Below are positions 40,614-50,368 of a stretch of DNA of 64,000 nucleotides, piece after piece (position 1 is the first letter of the stretch; each line of letters starts with the position of its first letter). The notes beneath the pieces were generated by a model. It made no database searches. It was not told the DNA's origin and saw nothing but the letters and a program-made list of their open reading frames with translations. Source of the stretch: Prochlorococcus sp. AG-409-L14 (GTDB lineage: Bacteria > Cyanobacteriota > Cyanobacteriia > PCC-6307 > Cyanobiaceae). The position numbers and the translations under genes are program-made. The DNA is taken from positions 155,110-219,109 of the forward strand of contig QCKF01000001.1 of NCBI GenBank assembly GCA_003215545.1, given 5' to 3'.

Positions 40614-40633
40614 CTAAAGCACTATCTTGTGAA

Positions 40634-41794
40634 ATGCAAACCCACGAAGAACGTGGAGTGGACTTAACAGCGAATGAACTTGCAAGATATGCAAGACATT
40701 TAAGCCTTCCTGAAATAGGGATTGTTGGCCAGAAAAAATTAAAGGAAAGTTCTGTTTTAGTTGTAGGGACTGGTGGGCTTGGGTCGCCACTTCTTCTTTA
40801 TCTTGCCGCTGCAGGCGTTGGACATATAGGAATTGTCGATTTTGATTGTGTTGAGGATTCCAATCTACAAAGGCAAATTATTCATGGCTCCTCCGTGATA
40901 GGTCAAAACAAAACAGAGTCAGCTCGCCGAAGCATTCTAGAAATTAATCAATTTTGCAATATACAAACTTTCGAAGAAATACTTACCAATCAAAATGCGC
41001 TTCAAATTATCAAGCAATATGACCTGGTATGCGACTGTACAGATAATTTTCCTACACGCTATTTAATAAATGATGCTTGTGTCATTCTTGGCAAGCCAAA
41101 TATATATGGATCGATATCTAAATTCCAAGGCCAAGCAAGCGTGTTCAATCTAAATCCTGGAAGTCCAAACTTAAGAGATCTTATACCAAATCCTCCGCCC
41201 AGAGAACTAATACCTTCATGCTCCGAGGCAGGTGTTATGGGGGTTTTACCAGGGATAATAGGCATTATTCAGGCGACAGAGGCAATTAAAATAATTACAG
41301 GGATTGGGAATACATTAAGTGGCAGGCTATTAATCTTTAATGCATTAGAAATGGCATTTAAAGAATTATCCTTGGGGGGAGATCCGAGTCAAGCTAAGAT
41401 AAAAGAACTGATAGATTATGAAATCTTCTGTTCCGATAAATTCCCTAGACAAGCCAAAGAAAAAAACTTCAAAATTGATAGCATATCAGTCAGCCAATTA
41501 AGAGATTTACTCATGAATTATAAGGATAAAATCATTCTTCTAGATGTTAGAAGCAAAAGAGAATTTGATCAAAATTCAATTCCTGGATCAAGGCTAGTTA
41601 CTCTTAAGGAAATTGAAAATGGCAAAGCTATTGAATATATTCGCCAACTAATAGATAAACGAAAACTATATATACATTGTAAAACTGGAATTCGGTCTAA
41701 GAAAGCATTAATTATACTCAAAAAACATGGTATAGAAGGAAAGAATATTGCCGGAGGAATAGATGCATGGGACTCAAAATACAACCCAAGTTAA
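40634..41794 (+). CDS. moeB: MoeB/ThiF-type E1 with C-terminal rhodanese domain
   Basis: 386 residues. The adenylating domain has VVGTGGLGSPLLLYLAAAGV (44-63), DFDCVEDSNLQRQ and the CSEAGVMGVLPG block; the zinc CxxC pairs of E. coli MoeB are not visible. Residues ~285-386 are a rhodanese domain with the active-site loop HCKTGIRS. The enzyme adenylates the C terminus of a sulfur carrier and hands it sulfur through the rhodanese Cys, for molybdopterin or thiamin/thiolation pathways. It forms a pair with the JAMM gene. Confidence 0.92.
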   Translation: MQTHEERGVDLTANELARYARHLSLPEIGIVGQKKLKESSVLVVGTGGLGSPLLLYLAAAGVGHIGIVDFDCVEDSNLQRQIIHGSSVIGQNKTESARRSILEINQFCNIQTFEEILTNQNALQIIKQYDLVCDCTDNFPTRYLINDACVILGKPNIYGSISKFQGQASVFNLNPGSPNLRDLIPNPPPRELIPSCSEAGVMGVLPGIIGIIQATEAIKIITGIGNTLSGRLLIFNALEMAFKELSLGGDPSQAKIKELIDYEIFCSDKFPRQAKEKNFKIDSISVSQLRDLLMNYKDKIILLDVRSKREFDQNSIPGSRLVTLKEIENGKAIEYIRQLIDKRKLYIHCKTGIRSKKALIILKKHGIEGKNIAGGIDAWDSKYNPS

Positions 41795-41795
41795 T

Positions 41796-43001
41796 TTAAT
41801 AATCAACACCCCGCTTCAAATCAACACCCTGCTCTGCATAATGTTTATGACAAACCATTTCCGAGTGGACACTAGCTAGATCAAAATATGCAGGTTGATT
41901 TTTGCATCTACCAGTAATAATTACTTCTGTTTCTGAAGGCTTGCGAAGCAATGCTTGAACAATAGGCTCAACTGGTAAAAGTTCTAAATCTACACTTGGA
42001 TTTAATTCATCTAGAATTACTGTTTTATAAAGTCCACTAGATATAGCAGCCTTGGCAATTTCCCATGCACGCTCTGCTTCGACATAATCTATTTGTTTTT
42101 GCTGTCCTCTCCATACAATTGCATCTCTACCGGAGCGCAGGTGGTCAACCAAATGAGGATAACTCTCTCTCAAAGCTGCAATCGCAGCATCTTCCGTATA
42201 ACCATCTCCACCTTTTAGCCATTGAAGAATAAGGACTCGATGACTTTTATCCTGACTAATTCCTCTACCAATAGCCTGTAAGGCCTTGCCTAAAGCACTA
42301 GTAGATTTACCTTTACCTTCACCAGTATATATTTCAATACCACCAATCAAATTATCTGGATTATATGAATCAATTTGATTAGGTGGACGTCGATGTGCTC
42401 GCATCTCAGAATGCAAATCGGCAACTTGAATAAGCGCATTAGGTGCTGCCCTACCAGTAACTATTATTTCCATTCCTTCTGGTTTTTTTATAAGAGTTTT
42501 AACTACTTCTTCAGTTGAGAGAAGTCCCAAATCTAATACTGGGTTTAACTCATCAAGAACGACAACTGAATACAAAGCACTAGCAATAGCACCCTTTGCA
42601 ATATCCCAACCTCTTTGAGCCTCTTGTGCATCAAATTTAGTTGCTTGATCAGCACTAAAAAATTCCGCTCTACCAGTTCTAACTTGGTCAATTAAATGAG
42701 GGAAACCTTGCTGAAGAGCCTCTATCGCAGCATCCTCGTCATAAGCTCTTCCAGGACCTTTTAAAAATCTAAGCAAAAGGACCCGTGTCCGTCTTTGTTC
42801 GCATATACCCAGTCCTATTGTTCTTAAAACAACTCCTAAAGCAGCCTGACTCTTCCCTTTACCTTCACCGTCATAAACATGAAGTTGGCCATGTTTTCGC
42901 TCTTCACTATCAGCAGCCGTGACAATGCCAATCCCTCTTGAACCTCTAGCAGGTGAAGAACGACTGGACGTTGATGTAGTTTCTTCCGCCTTAGAAGTCA
43001 T
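41796..43001 (-). CDS. Tandem-duplicated corrinoid adenosyltransferase (CobO/BtuR-like)
   Basis: 401 residues made of two homologous P-loop domains. Walker A is GEGKGKSQ at 45-52 in the first and GEGKGKST at 227-234 in the second; each is followed by DEDAA-/TEDAA-type blocks and a VVLDELNP / VILDELNP motif near residues 147-154 and 330-336. Single-domain CobO/BtuR proteins (about 180-200 residues) transfer adenosyl from ATP to cob(I)alamin. The second copy keeps a CobO-like C terminus (GVDLKRGVDY). A fused duplication is unusual; both P-loops look intact. Confidence 0.85.
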   Translation of the reverse strand: MTSKAEETTSTSSRSSPARGSRGIGIVTAADSEERKHGQLHVYDGEGKGKSQAALGVVLRTIGLGICEQRRTRVLLLRFLKGPGRAYDEDAAIEALQQGFPHLIDQVRTGRAEFFSADQATKFDAQEAQRGWDIAKGAIASALYSVVVLDELNPVLDLGLLSTEEVVKTLIKKPEGMEIIVTGRAAPNALIQVADLHSEMRAHRRPPNQIDSYNPDNLIGGIEIYTGEGKGKSTSALGKALQAIGRGISQDKSHRVLILQWLKGGDGYTEDAAIAALRESYPHLVDHLRSGRDAIVWRGQQKQIDYVEAERAWEIAKAAISSGLYKTVILDELNPSVDLELLPVEPIVQALLRKPSETEVIITGRCKNQPAYFDLASVHSEMVCHKHYAEQGVDLKRGVDY

Positions 43002-43064
43002 AGAGGGATGAATCCCTTTTATTGTGGAGCTTAACTAGTTGAACCAATAAAAATAGTATTCAAA

Positions 43065-43916
43065 ATGGATGCTAGAGAAATCGTGATGAATCAAATCAAA
43101 ACTTTGACTGAATCAGAACAGAAGAAACTCGAAGTCTTGCGTGAATACCTTAAAAATCTGCACAGAGTGTGTATTGCATATTCAGGAGGAGTTGACAGCA
43201 CACTAGTTGCAGCTATTGCCAAAGAACAATTAGGCAATCAAGCCATTGCAGTAACAGGTGTGTCTGATTCACTCGCACCACATTTATTAAATGAGGCCCG
43301 TGAACAAGCAGCGTGGATTGGTATCAGACATCAAGAATGTTTAACGCAGGAACTAAAGGACCCTGCATATAGTGATAATCCAGTCAATCGATGCTTCGCT
43401 TGCAAAAAAGAACTTCACAAGCACCTAAAAGGCATCTCTCAGGTTGCGAAAGGTTGTCAAGTTGTTGATGGGGTTAATCTCGACGATCTAAATGAATTTC
43501 GACCTGGAATTCAGGCAGCACGAAAGGCAGGCGTTGTATCTCCACTCGCAGAATTAGAAATTGAAAAAGTGACTGTTAGGAAAATTTCAAAAGCACTTGG
43601 CCTTCCATGGTGGAATAAGCCTGCACAGCCTTGTCTTGCATCTCGTTTCCCTTATGGAGAAAAAATTGATGCAAGCAAGCTAAAACAAGTTGCCATGGGA
43701 GAAGCATTTATTAAATCACTAGGCTTTCAAGAATCAAGAGTAAGAAGTTTTAACTCAACCGCAAAGATAGAGTTGCCAAAAAGACAAATTCAAGAAATTT
43801 TTATAGATAAAAATCACGAAAAGATAGTTAATTATTTCTTATCAATTGGCTTTACAGAAGTAAGTATTGATTTAGAAGGCCTAGTAAGTGGGAAGTTAAA
43901 TAGAAACTTGCTATAG
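43065..43916 (+). CDS. larE: LarE-family sacrificial sulfur transferase
   Basis: 283 residues with the PP-loop SGGVDS at 40-45, a CFAC pair (Cys110, Cys113) and PCLASRFPYGE with Cys190 at the place of the sacrificial cysteine of Lactobacillus LarE. LarE adenylates a pyridinium carboxylate and converts it to the thiocarboxylate for the nickel-pincer cofactor. LarB and LarC are not in this window. An ATG at 43089 is a possible alternative start. The neighbours handle sulfur, corrinoids and S-adenosylmethionine. Confidence 0.85.
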   Translation: MDAREIVMNQIKTLTESEQKKLEVLREYLKNLHRVCIAYSGGVDSTLVAAIAKEQLGNQAIAVTGVSDSLAPHLLNEAREQAAWIGIRHQECLTQELKDPAYSDNPVNRCFACKKELHKHLKGISQVAKGCQVVDGVNLDDLNEFRPGIQAARKAGVVSPLAELEIEKVTVRKISKALGLPWWNKPAQPCLASRFPYGEKIDASKLKQVAMGEAFIKSLGFQESRVRSFNSTAKIELPKRQIQEIFIDKNHEKIVNYFLSIGFTEVSIDLEGLVSGKLNRNLL

Positions 43917-43949
43917 CTAAAAAAGGACAATACCTTTTGAATAAACAAG

Positions 43950-44420
43950 TTAGTTTGGAGATCTAAATGTATTTTCGATACCAATTGGGGTTTCTCTTTT
44001 AAAACTTTTAAGAGAATAACTTTTGGCATTTAGCTCACCACATAAAGAATTGCAAGCACTCTCAGGCATAGTGTGATCTCCACAAGTAAATACATCAACC
44101 GCCGCATAACCAACCTCTGGCCAGGTATGAATAGAGATATGAGATTCAGCAAGAAGGGCTAAGCCAGTGACACCATGTGGCTCAAATCTATGAGTAATTA
44201 AATTTAAAAGAGTTGCTCCAGCAATTTTTGAGGCAGTCGTAATAACCGTTCTTATATAAGCCTCATCATTTAACTTTAAAGGGTCACAATTATAAAGCTC
44301 AAGTATGCAGTGCTTGCCTATCATGTCAGTGGTAGTGGAGGCAAAAATAGACGAATCACTAAGACCTTGGGGGGTTTCCCATCCAGGGTTGGGATGCAAA
44401 TAAGTCAAACTCTGCTCCAT
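43950..44420 (-). CDS. speD: S-adenosylmethionine decarboxylase proenzyme
   Basis: 156 residues. The self-cleavage site is [12 protein letters not shown] (residues 91-102), where Ser93 becomes the pyruvoyl group; the [15 protein letters not shown] segment follows. The product is decarboxylated SAM, the aminopropyl donor for spermidine. The first 30 or so residues are an N-terminal extension compared with minimal SpeD proteins. It is convergent with larE. Confidence 0.93.
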   Translation of the reverse strand: MEQSLTYLHPNPGWETPQGLSDSSIFASTTTDMIGKHCILELYNCDPLKLNDEAYIRTVITTASKIAGATLLNLITHRFEPHGVTGLALLAESHISIHTWPEVGYAAVDVFTCGDHTMPESACNSLCGELNAKSYSLKSFKRETPIGIENTFRSPN

Positions 44421-44447
44421 TAGGTAACTAAAAATTGGCTGCCTACA

Positions 44448-45569
44448 TTAACCGACTATTGGATTTTCTTTCAAGAATTCAGCATCGATAACTTGTGAAG
44501 ACTTTTGCCAATCCCCTTCGAATGCCTGGAGATGAGTAGCACTTACTAGACATTGATGCTTTTCACCTACTGCTTCAAGCAGCAGCAATTGCCTGTTGGG
44601 ATCAAGTTCTGCCAAGACATCATCTAAAAGAAGTAAAGGAGCCTCTCCATGCAATTGTGTGACAAGCTCTAATTCTGCAAGTTTCAATGCCAGAACCAAA
44701 GTTCTCTGCTGCCCTGCAGATGCGAAGCGACGTGCAGGGACCCCGTTAAGAACAAATTCAATCTCATCTCTATGAGGACCAACTTTGCAGCTTCCTAAAC
44801 GCTCTTCATCATCTCTCTGAAGCATTAATTGTTTCTCAATAGACAACCTCCAAGACTTTTCCTCTTCTTGTCCATCCAATGTGCTGCCAGGTAAATAGGA
44901 AATTTGCAAAACTTCCTTACCCTTGCTTAACCGTGCCTGCCAAGTCGCAGCTATTGGTTCCAATAATCTCAATGCCCTGCTTCTCCTTCGATGGATACGT
45001 GTACTAACCAAGGCCATTTGAATGTCAAAAGCATCTAAAACACCATCTCTATTTTTAGTTAATACTTCATTACGCCATTGCCTCCAAAGCTGACTTCTCT
45101 GACGAAGCAATTTGGAATATCTACTAATCAAATCACAATAAATAGGTTCAAGCTGCTGAACAACTTTATCCAACCAATTTCGTCTTAATGCTGGCTCCCC
45201 ACGAACCAACACGAGGTCCAATGCACTAAATCCAACACATCTCAATGGACCTACAAGATCTAATTGTCTAGATAAAAGCTTTTCATTACGACGAGCTTGG
45301 CGTCCACCTTTTCGCCTTAACTCAAGCTCAAGACTTTCTCCTTCATTTACTATTGCTCTAATAAAAGCCGTATCTTGTTCCCAATTAATAAGATCTTGAT
45401 CATTACTAGCTCGATGAGAGCGTAGTGATCCTAATAACTCAACTGCTTCTAATAAATTCGATTTTCCTACACCATTTGGACCAACAATCAATAGCCGTCT
45501 TTCAGACAACTCCAAATGAAGTCTGATGTAATTTCTAAAACTTTGCAGTTGTAACTGGTGAAGCCTAAT
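44448..45569 (-). CDS. recF: DNA replication and repair protein RecF, non-standard start
   Basis: ATP-binding SMC-like protein of the RecFOR pathway. Walker A is GPNGVGKSN, the signature [16 protein letters not shown] and the C-terminal [20 protein letters not shown] (ABC signature) and [14 protein letters not shown] (Walker B) are intact. The usual start codon call, TTG at 45515, leaves off the conserved N terminus: the frame continues upstream through [13 protein letters not shown], a standard RecF opening. No ATG, GTG or TTG lies in that extension before the stop at 45593-45591. ATT at 45569, with AAAGGA three bases before it, is the best candidate, giving 373 residues. Confidence 0.85.
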   Translation of the reverse strand: MRLHQLQLQSFRNYIRLHLELSERRLLIVGPNGVGKSNLLEAVELLGSLRSHRASNDQDLINWEQDTAFIRAIVNEGESLELELRRKGGRQARRNEKLLSRQLDLVGPLRCVGFSALDLVLVRGEPALRRNWLDKVVQQLEPIYCDLISRYSKLLRQRSQLWRQWRNEVLTKNRDGVLDAFDIQMALVSTRIHRRRSRALRLLEPIAATWQARLSKGKEVLQISYLPGSTLDGQEEEKSWRLSIEKQLMLQRDDEERLGSCKVGPHRDEIEFVLNGVPARRFASAGQQRTLVLALKLAELELVTQLHGEAPLLLLDDVLAELDPNRQLLLLEAVGEKHQCLVSATHLQAFEGDWQKSSQVIDAEFLKENPIVG

Positions 45570-45654
45570 AGGTCCTTTTGCAACATATGGCTAAAATAGC
45601 TCTATTGAGTCTGCTAGATAGTAGATCTCAATAGGCGCTATGAAGCCGATCATT

Positions 45655-45728
45655 GGGCATGTAGCTCAGTTGGATAGAGCATCAGATTCCGGTTCTGAGA
45701 GTCGGGGGTTCGAGTCCCTCCATGCTCG
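45655..45728 (+). tRNA. trnR: tRNA-Arg (CCG)
   Basis: 74 bases with acceptor GGGCATG / CATGCTC, anticodon CCG in TCAGATTCCGGTTCTGA, and T-loop GGTTCGAGTCC. One G-T pair lies in the acceptor stem. It lies between the divergent recF gene and the GNAT gene. Confidence 0.94.
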
Positions 45729-45744
45729 TTAAAACATTTACTAG

Positions 45745-46200
45745 CTAACGAAGCCTTAAACCCATAGCTCTAATACCACCAGGATCCATTAGAAATCCTT
45801 GATTTTCCAATGCTCCTATTGCGATAGAAGGAGCGGCCACTGAAATGCTGCAACCAGGTAATTCTCTTCTAATAGTGGCAAGCGACCGATGAACTAAAAC
45901 TAAGAAAAATATACGTTGATTTGGACCAGGCTCAGCAACCAAATTCCAGAGATTTGCATTAAGACCTTTATCGCTTGTTACTCTTACAAACCCAACAAGT
46001 TTACCAGTCGAAACTTCTAGAATACTAAAAGTTGAAATACTCCTATCAATAGCTAAAGCCAATCTTTTTGGTTGATAAGTTCGTTCTCTACATCTTGAAA
46101 GTAATCTATTTAATTGTTCTGGTGAGGGTCTTCCCTGAGTGTCCAATATGAAACCTGAGGGTAACTTTGGAGGGGAAGAATGCTTAGGGAAAGAAAACAA
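45745..46200 (-). CDS. GNAT family N-acetyltransferase
   Basis: 151 residues. The pattern VGFVRVTSDKGLNANLWNLVAEPGPNQRI-type strand-turn (acetyl-CoA site near residues 70-100) and the C-terminal ALENQGF fit the GNAT fold; the catalytic detail is weak and the substrate unknown. It follows ppc by two bases and is the last gene of the psaD-trpE-gshA-ppc run. Confidence 0.72.
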   Translation of the reverse strand: MFSFPKHSSPPKLPSGFILDTQGRPSPEQLNRLLSRCRERTYQPKRLALAIDRSISTFSILEVSTGKLVGFVRVTSDKGLNANLWNLVAEPGPNQRIFFLVLVHRSLATIRRELPGCSISVAAPSIAIGALENQGFLMDPGGIRAMGLRLR

Positions 46201-46202
46201 TT

Positions 46203-49200
46203 TTAACCAGTATTTCTCATTCCAGCCGCAATGCCATTTATGGTCAACAAAGCGCCTCTCAATAACTCACTTCGACTATAAGTTCTATTATTCATTCCTT
46301 CTTTGGCCAGAGCTTCGCTTATAGGAGGTTGTCGATTCTGGTCACGCAACCTGCGTAATAAGGCAACTTGCAAAAACCCCAAAGGCACAATAGTTCTATT
46401 CCTTAAATCCACTGATAACTGTAAAGCTGGATCATCAGCCAACAATCTCTCTTTACCTGTAATTTCAAGAACTAATTTCTTAGAAAGACAGTATTCATCA
46501 AATATAATTTGGAAAATATCATTAAAAGCCTCTCTATTCTCTTCTCTTCCAAGACTTGTTACATAATGTTGAGCTAACTCAAGATCAACTTTAGACAGAG
46601 TCATCTCAACTTTAGATATCAGCATCCTAAAAAAGGGCCATCTCTGGTGAAGCCTGCGTAATAAATCAATCTGAGATGCATCAGTTTCAAGCTCCTCTGC
46701 CAAAGCTGTGCCAACTCCAAACCAACTAGGTAAAAGAAAACGGCTTTGGGTCCAGCCAAATACCCAAGGTATTGCTCTCAAACTAGATAGATCTTTAGCC
46801 CCAGTTTTTCTTCGGGCAGGTCGACTAGAAATCTGAAGCTTACTTATTTCTTCAATTGGTGTTACTTCCTGAAAAAATGCAACTAAATCAGGATTATCAT
46901 GAACAAGAGCTCTGTAATGTGAACGTGATCTTGCTGCCAGGCGAGTCATTAATTGATTCCAACTTGGCGTTGCATCCAATTGATTTTTTACCAAACTATT
47001 TTGCAAAACAGCTGTGGTAACAGTCTCTAAATTATATAAAGCTAATTCAGGAAGTGCATATTTAGAAGCCAATACTTCCCCTTGCTCAGTAATTTTAATT
47101 CTCCCTTGAAGTGTTCCACTTGGCTGAGCAAGTATTGCTTGATAAGCAGGTCCACCTCCTCTACCAACTGAACCTCCTCGACCATGAAAGAGACGAAGTG
47201 CTACTCCCTGACTACATGCAAGATCCTGAAGAGCAATCTGCGCCTGATGAATTTCCCAATTACTAGATAAAAAACCAGAATCTTTATTGCTATCTGAATA
47301 GCCAAGCATAAGCTCTTGAAGCGGTTGGATATTTTCACCAACCCGTGGTAGTAAATTACGATAAATATCTGATTTAAAGAGCCTTTCCATTACTTCTGGA
47401 GCCCGTTGAAGATCTTCGACTGTTTCAAACAAAGGAACAACTAATAAGTCAGCTGTGCAAGTAGTAGGGTCGATAAGAGAAGCTTCTTTTGCTAACAACA
47501 AAACTTCCAAAAGATCTGAAACAGTGTGGCTCATAGATATAACATAGGTTCTACAAATACGACTTCCAAATTCCTTTTGTAATCGACTAAGCATATTAAA
47601 TACATCTACAGTTTCAGCAGTACTTTCAGTCCAAACTGCCGAGGCTGGAATAAGTGGCCTACGAGTTTGCAATTCCTCCATCAACCAATTGATCTTTTCC
47701 TCTTCATCCATTTCTAAATAAGTTTTTGGAAGATTTAAATATCGAGTTAGCTCATCAAGCGCATCACTATGTCTAGTACTTTCTTGACGTATATCAAGAC
47801 TGGCCAATGAGAATCCAAATATATGAACCTGAGTCAAAAGAGTATCAAGTGGCTCACAACTTAAATTTGTACTAACTAAACTATTTCTAATAAGTTCTAA
47901 ATCACTTCGAAACTCTGCGACAGTCCCGTAATGCAATTCATCTTGGGGAATATTAGATATCTCTGGAGAATTAAGTGCATCAGTGGAACTTTTCCAACCA
48001 GCCTCTGCAAGTTGATTATTCCGTTTTTGAGTAAGTCTTAATCTTTCCAAAGTATAACTAAGCTTCAATCTATATGGTTCCAAACGATATCTAGCTGCCC
48101 TTTCTTCGTAGACTTGAGGGAAGCGTAATCTATCCATTTCAAGTGATTCCAAGAGAGGCGCACTAACTTGACTCCATTGCATTGAGATACTTAGTTGATC
48201 TCTTAAGTTTTGGACAGCACTAAAATACCTCTCAAGCATTAACTGTCTTTGGTAGCAAGCAGTACGCCAAGTAATTTCAGGCGTAACAGAGGGATTGCCA
48301 TCTCGATCTGAACCAACCCAAGATCCAAAAGTGCAAAATGCTTCTTGAGGAATCTGTACATCGGGATAACTGCTTTTCAAAGCAGAAGAAATACGACGAC
48401 GCAACTGAGGCATTGCATCAAAAAGTACTTGCTGAAAATAATGCAAGGCGTAATCAACTTCATCTAAAACTGATGGCTTAAATTGATGAAGCTCATCAGT
48501 TCTCCACCAAAGCCTAATCTCCTCTTCTAGCTGTAGTCGAAGAATATCTTTCTCAGGATCTGAGTTTACTGAATCAGATTGAAGTTGCTGCAAAAGACTG
48601 GCCACTCTTCTTTGCTTATGTCGAACAGTATGCCGAACAATTTCTGTTGGATGCGCAGTAAAAACCAAACGAATATCCATTTCTTGCAAGAGAGACTCAA
48701 GTTGAGCTGGTGGCACATTGAGCTGACGCAATCTTTGAAAAATTTCTCTAAAAGTTGCAGGAGCTGTCTGACTAACAAGTGGGGGAATAAAAGGATCTAG
48801 AGATTCATTAGAAAGATTATCCTCCTGACCTGATTTCATGCTTGTTATATAACTATCCTCTTCAATTCTTTGCTCTAAAATATTGACTAATTGAAAATAT
48901 AATGAGAAAGCTCTTGCTGCTGCAATTGCCTCAGCAAGGTCCATCTCTCTTATTAAAAGCACTATTCCAATACTTGTACTATTTTGATCGTCTTCATTAA
49001 ATGTAATTGGATCACTTAATTTCTTTAATCGAACTAACCTTTCTGCCTGTTCAGGGGGGCATTCACTTCGAAGGACTGTTTCCCATAGGTCCTCCACCAA
49101 CTCTAGTCTTTGTTGAAGAAGGCGACCAGTATTGTTTTCACTCAATAGAGGCTTTTTAGCAAGCGATCCACTCATCTGTGGAGCTTTCTGATCTATTGCA

Positions 49201-49226
49201 GGCTTATATGATTCAGAACTATTCAT
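46203..49226 (-). CDS. ppc: Phosphoenolpyruvate carboxylase
   Basis: 1007 residues, within the normal cyanobacterial range. The catalytic motifs [21 protein letters not shown] and [14 protein letters not shown] are intact, and the C terminus ends NTG as in the family. It carboxylates PEP to oxaloacetate for TCA intermediates and amino acids. Start codon overlap and two-base gaps link it to gshA and the GNAT gene. Confidence 0.97.
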   Translation of the reverse strand: MNSSESYKPAIDQKAPQMSGSLAKKPLLSENNTGRLLQQRLELVEDLWETVLRSECPPEQAERLVRLKKLSDPITFNEDDQNSTSIGIVLLIREMDLAEAIAAARAFSLYFQLVNILEQRIEEDSYITSMKSGQEDNLSNESLDPFIPPLVSQTAPATFREIFQRLRQLNVPPAQLESLLQEMDIRLVFTAHPTEIVRHTVRHKQRRVASLLQQLQSDSVNSDPEKDILRLQLEEEIRLWWRTDELHQFKPSVLDEVDYALHYFQQVLFDAMPQLRRRISSALKSSYPDVQIPQEAFCTFGSWVGSDRDGNPSVTPEITWRTACYQRQLMLERYFSAVQNLRDQLSISMQWSQVSAPLLESLEMDRLRFPQVYEERAARYRLEPYRLKLSYTLERLRLTQKRNNQLAEAGWKSSTDALNSPEISNIPQDELHYGTVAEFRSDLELIRNSLVSTNLSCEPLDTLLTQVHIFGFSLASLDIRQESTRHSDALDELTRYLNLPKTYLEMDEEEKINWLMEELQTRRPLIPASAVWTESTAETVDVFNMLSRLQKEFGSRICRTYVISMSHTVSDLLEVLLLAKEASLIDPTTCTADLLVVPLFETVEDLQRAPEVMERLFKSDIYRNLLPRVGENIQPLQELMLGYSDSNKDSGFLSSNWEIHQAQIALQDLACSQGVALRLFHGRGGSVGRGGGPAYQAILAQPSGTLQGRIKITEQGEVLASKYALPELALYNLETVTTAVLQNSLVKNQLDATPSWNQLMTRLAARSRSHYRALVHDNPDLVAFFQEVTPIEEISKLQISSRPARRKTGAKDLSSLRAIPWVFGWTQSRFLLPSWFGVGTALAEELETDASQIDLLRRLHQRWPFFRMLISKVEMTLSKVDLELAQHYVTSLGREENREAFNDIFQIIFDEYCLSKKLVLEITGKERLLADDPALQLSVDLRNRTIVPLGFLQVALLRRLRDQNRQPPISEALAKEGMNNRTYSRSELLRGALLTINGIAAGMRNTG

Positions 49227-49228
49227 GC

Positions 49229-50368
49229 TCAGCCCCCAAAAACATCAGGGATGATTTTTCTTTCTTCAAATTCCATTTGAGCAATACTTTTCTGTATAAC
49301 ACTTTGGATTGTTTGTCCTTGAGAATAATCTTTAATCCATTTCATAGATTGATTTCCATGTGCAAGAACCTCGTAAATTGGCGCTAAATTTCTATCAACA
49401 TTCATCTCTCTAGCTAAAGGTCTAACTTTCTCAAGCAAGCTATAAATCCAATCGCGACAAATGATTGATTGTCCATCTAACCAATTACGCAAAGTTGCAT
49501 CAAGACTATTTTGAGCAGCAGCCATATCATTCATATCACTAATTTCTGCAAGCTCTATTGGAGTTAATTCACTAATTGCCAGCGGATCTAACTTATCTAT
49601 GTTCCTAAAAAGACTTATAACTCGAAGCTCCAACAGTGTAGTAACAGCTAGAAGTAAATCGCAATCTGTAATTAAGTCGCAAATTCTGAGCTCCAATCTA
49701 TTTAATTCATAGGGTCTTTTAGGGCCATTGGGCCTAACTGACGTCCATAGATGTCTCTCATTTTTCATTACCCCTTTAGCAAGCTGATCTTCTATCCATT
49801 TGACATAATGAGAGCTGTTCAAGAAAAATGGTACATTTTTTGGCGTTAAAGGAAATTGAATCCACCTTTGCGAATGGGAACCGGTAGTTGTTCCATCTAA
49901 AAAAGGAGAACTTGCACTAAGAGCGAGAAACAAGGCCGCTTCACACCTGACTAGGCGAAGAGCCGAGAAAAGTAATGATAAATCCTCAATCCCTAGATTG
50001 ATATGAATACTAGTAGTTACGACTCTTGTTCCATATTCCTTTTCAATAAAGCTATGATAAGAATCTAAAGGATCAGATCGTTCAAAATATTTACTATTGC
50101 CTAAGCTTAATGTACTACCTGGAAGTATAGTTAAGTCTCTTGACTTCAACCAATTCCTGAGTCTTCGCCTTGGCTCAAGAAGAGACTCTCGCAAAGTTTG
50201 ATAATTAGCAGAAGGAAAAGTTATAAATTCAAGATTCCGCTTGTCTGGCTCTTTAACAAACTCTTCCAGTGTGTTTGTTACTGTTTCAGCCACACCAACA
50301 TGTTCTCCCAAATTATTTCCAGTGAATAGTTCAACTTCGAACCCCTTCAATAGCAAAGCTTCACTCAT
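49229..50368 (-). CDS. gshA: Glutamate-cysteine ligase, cyanobacterial type
   Basis: 379 residues of the GCS2 family found in cyanobacteria, the first step in glutathione synthesis. FEVELFTG near the start, TTSIHINLG and [20 protein letters not shown] are family-typical. The start codon overlaps the trpE stop by four bases, so translation is coupled; ppc follows two bases after the stop. Confidence 0.88.
   Translation of the reverse strand: MSEALLLKGFEVELFTGNNLGEHVGVAETVTNTLEEFVKEPDKRNLEFITFPSANYQTLRESLLEPRRRLRNWLKSRDLTILPGSTLSLGNSKYFERSDPLDSYHSFIEKEYGTRVVTTSIHINLGIEDLSLLFSALRLVRCEAALFLALSASSPFLDGTTTGSHSQRWIQFPLTPKNVPFFLNSSHYVKWIEDQLAKGVMKNERHLWTSVRPNGPKRPYELNRLELRICDLITDCDLLLAVTTLLELRVISLFRNIDKLDPLAISELTPIELAEISDMNDMAAAQNSLDATLRNWLDGQSIICRDWIYSLLEKVRPLAREMNVDRNLAPIYEVLAHGNQSMKWIKDYSQGQTIQSVIQKSIAQMEFEERKIIPDVFGG

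Noticed and set aside
43002..43064. Cobalamin riboswitch before the duplicated adenosyltransferase
   Set aside because: The gap is only 63 bases and lacks the B12-box; no riboswitch fits.
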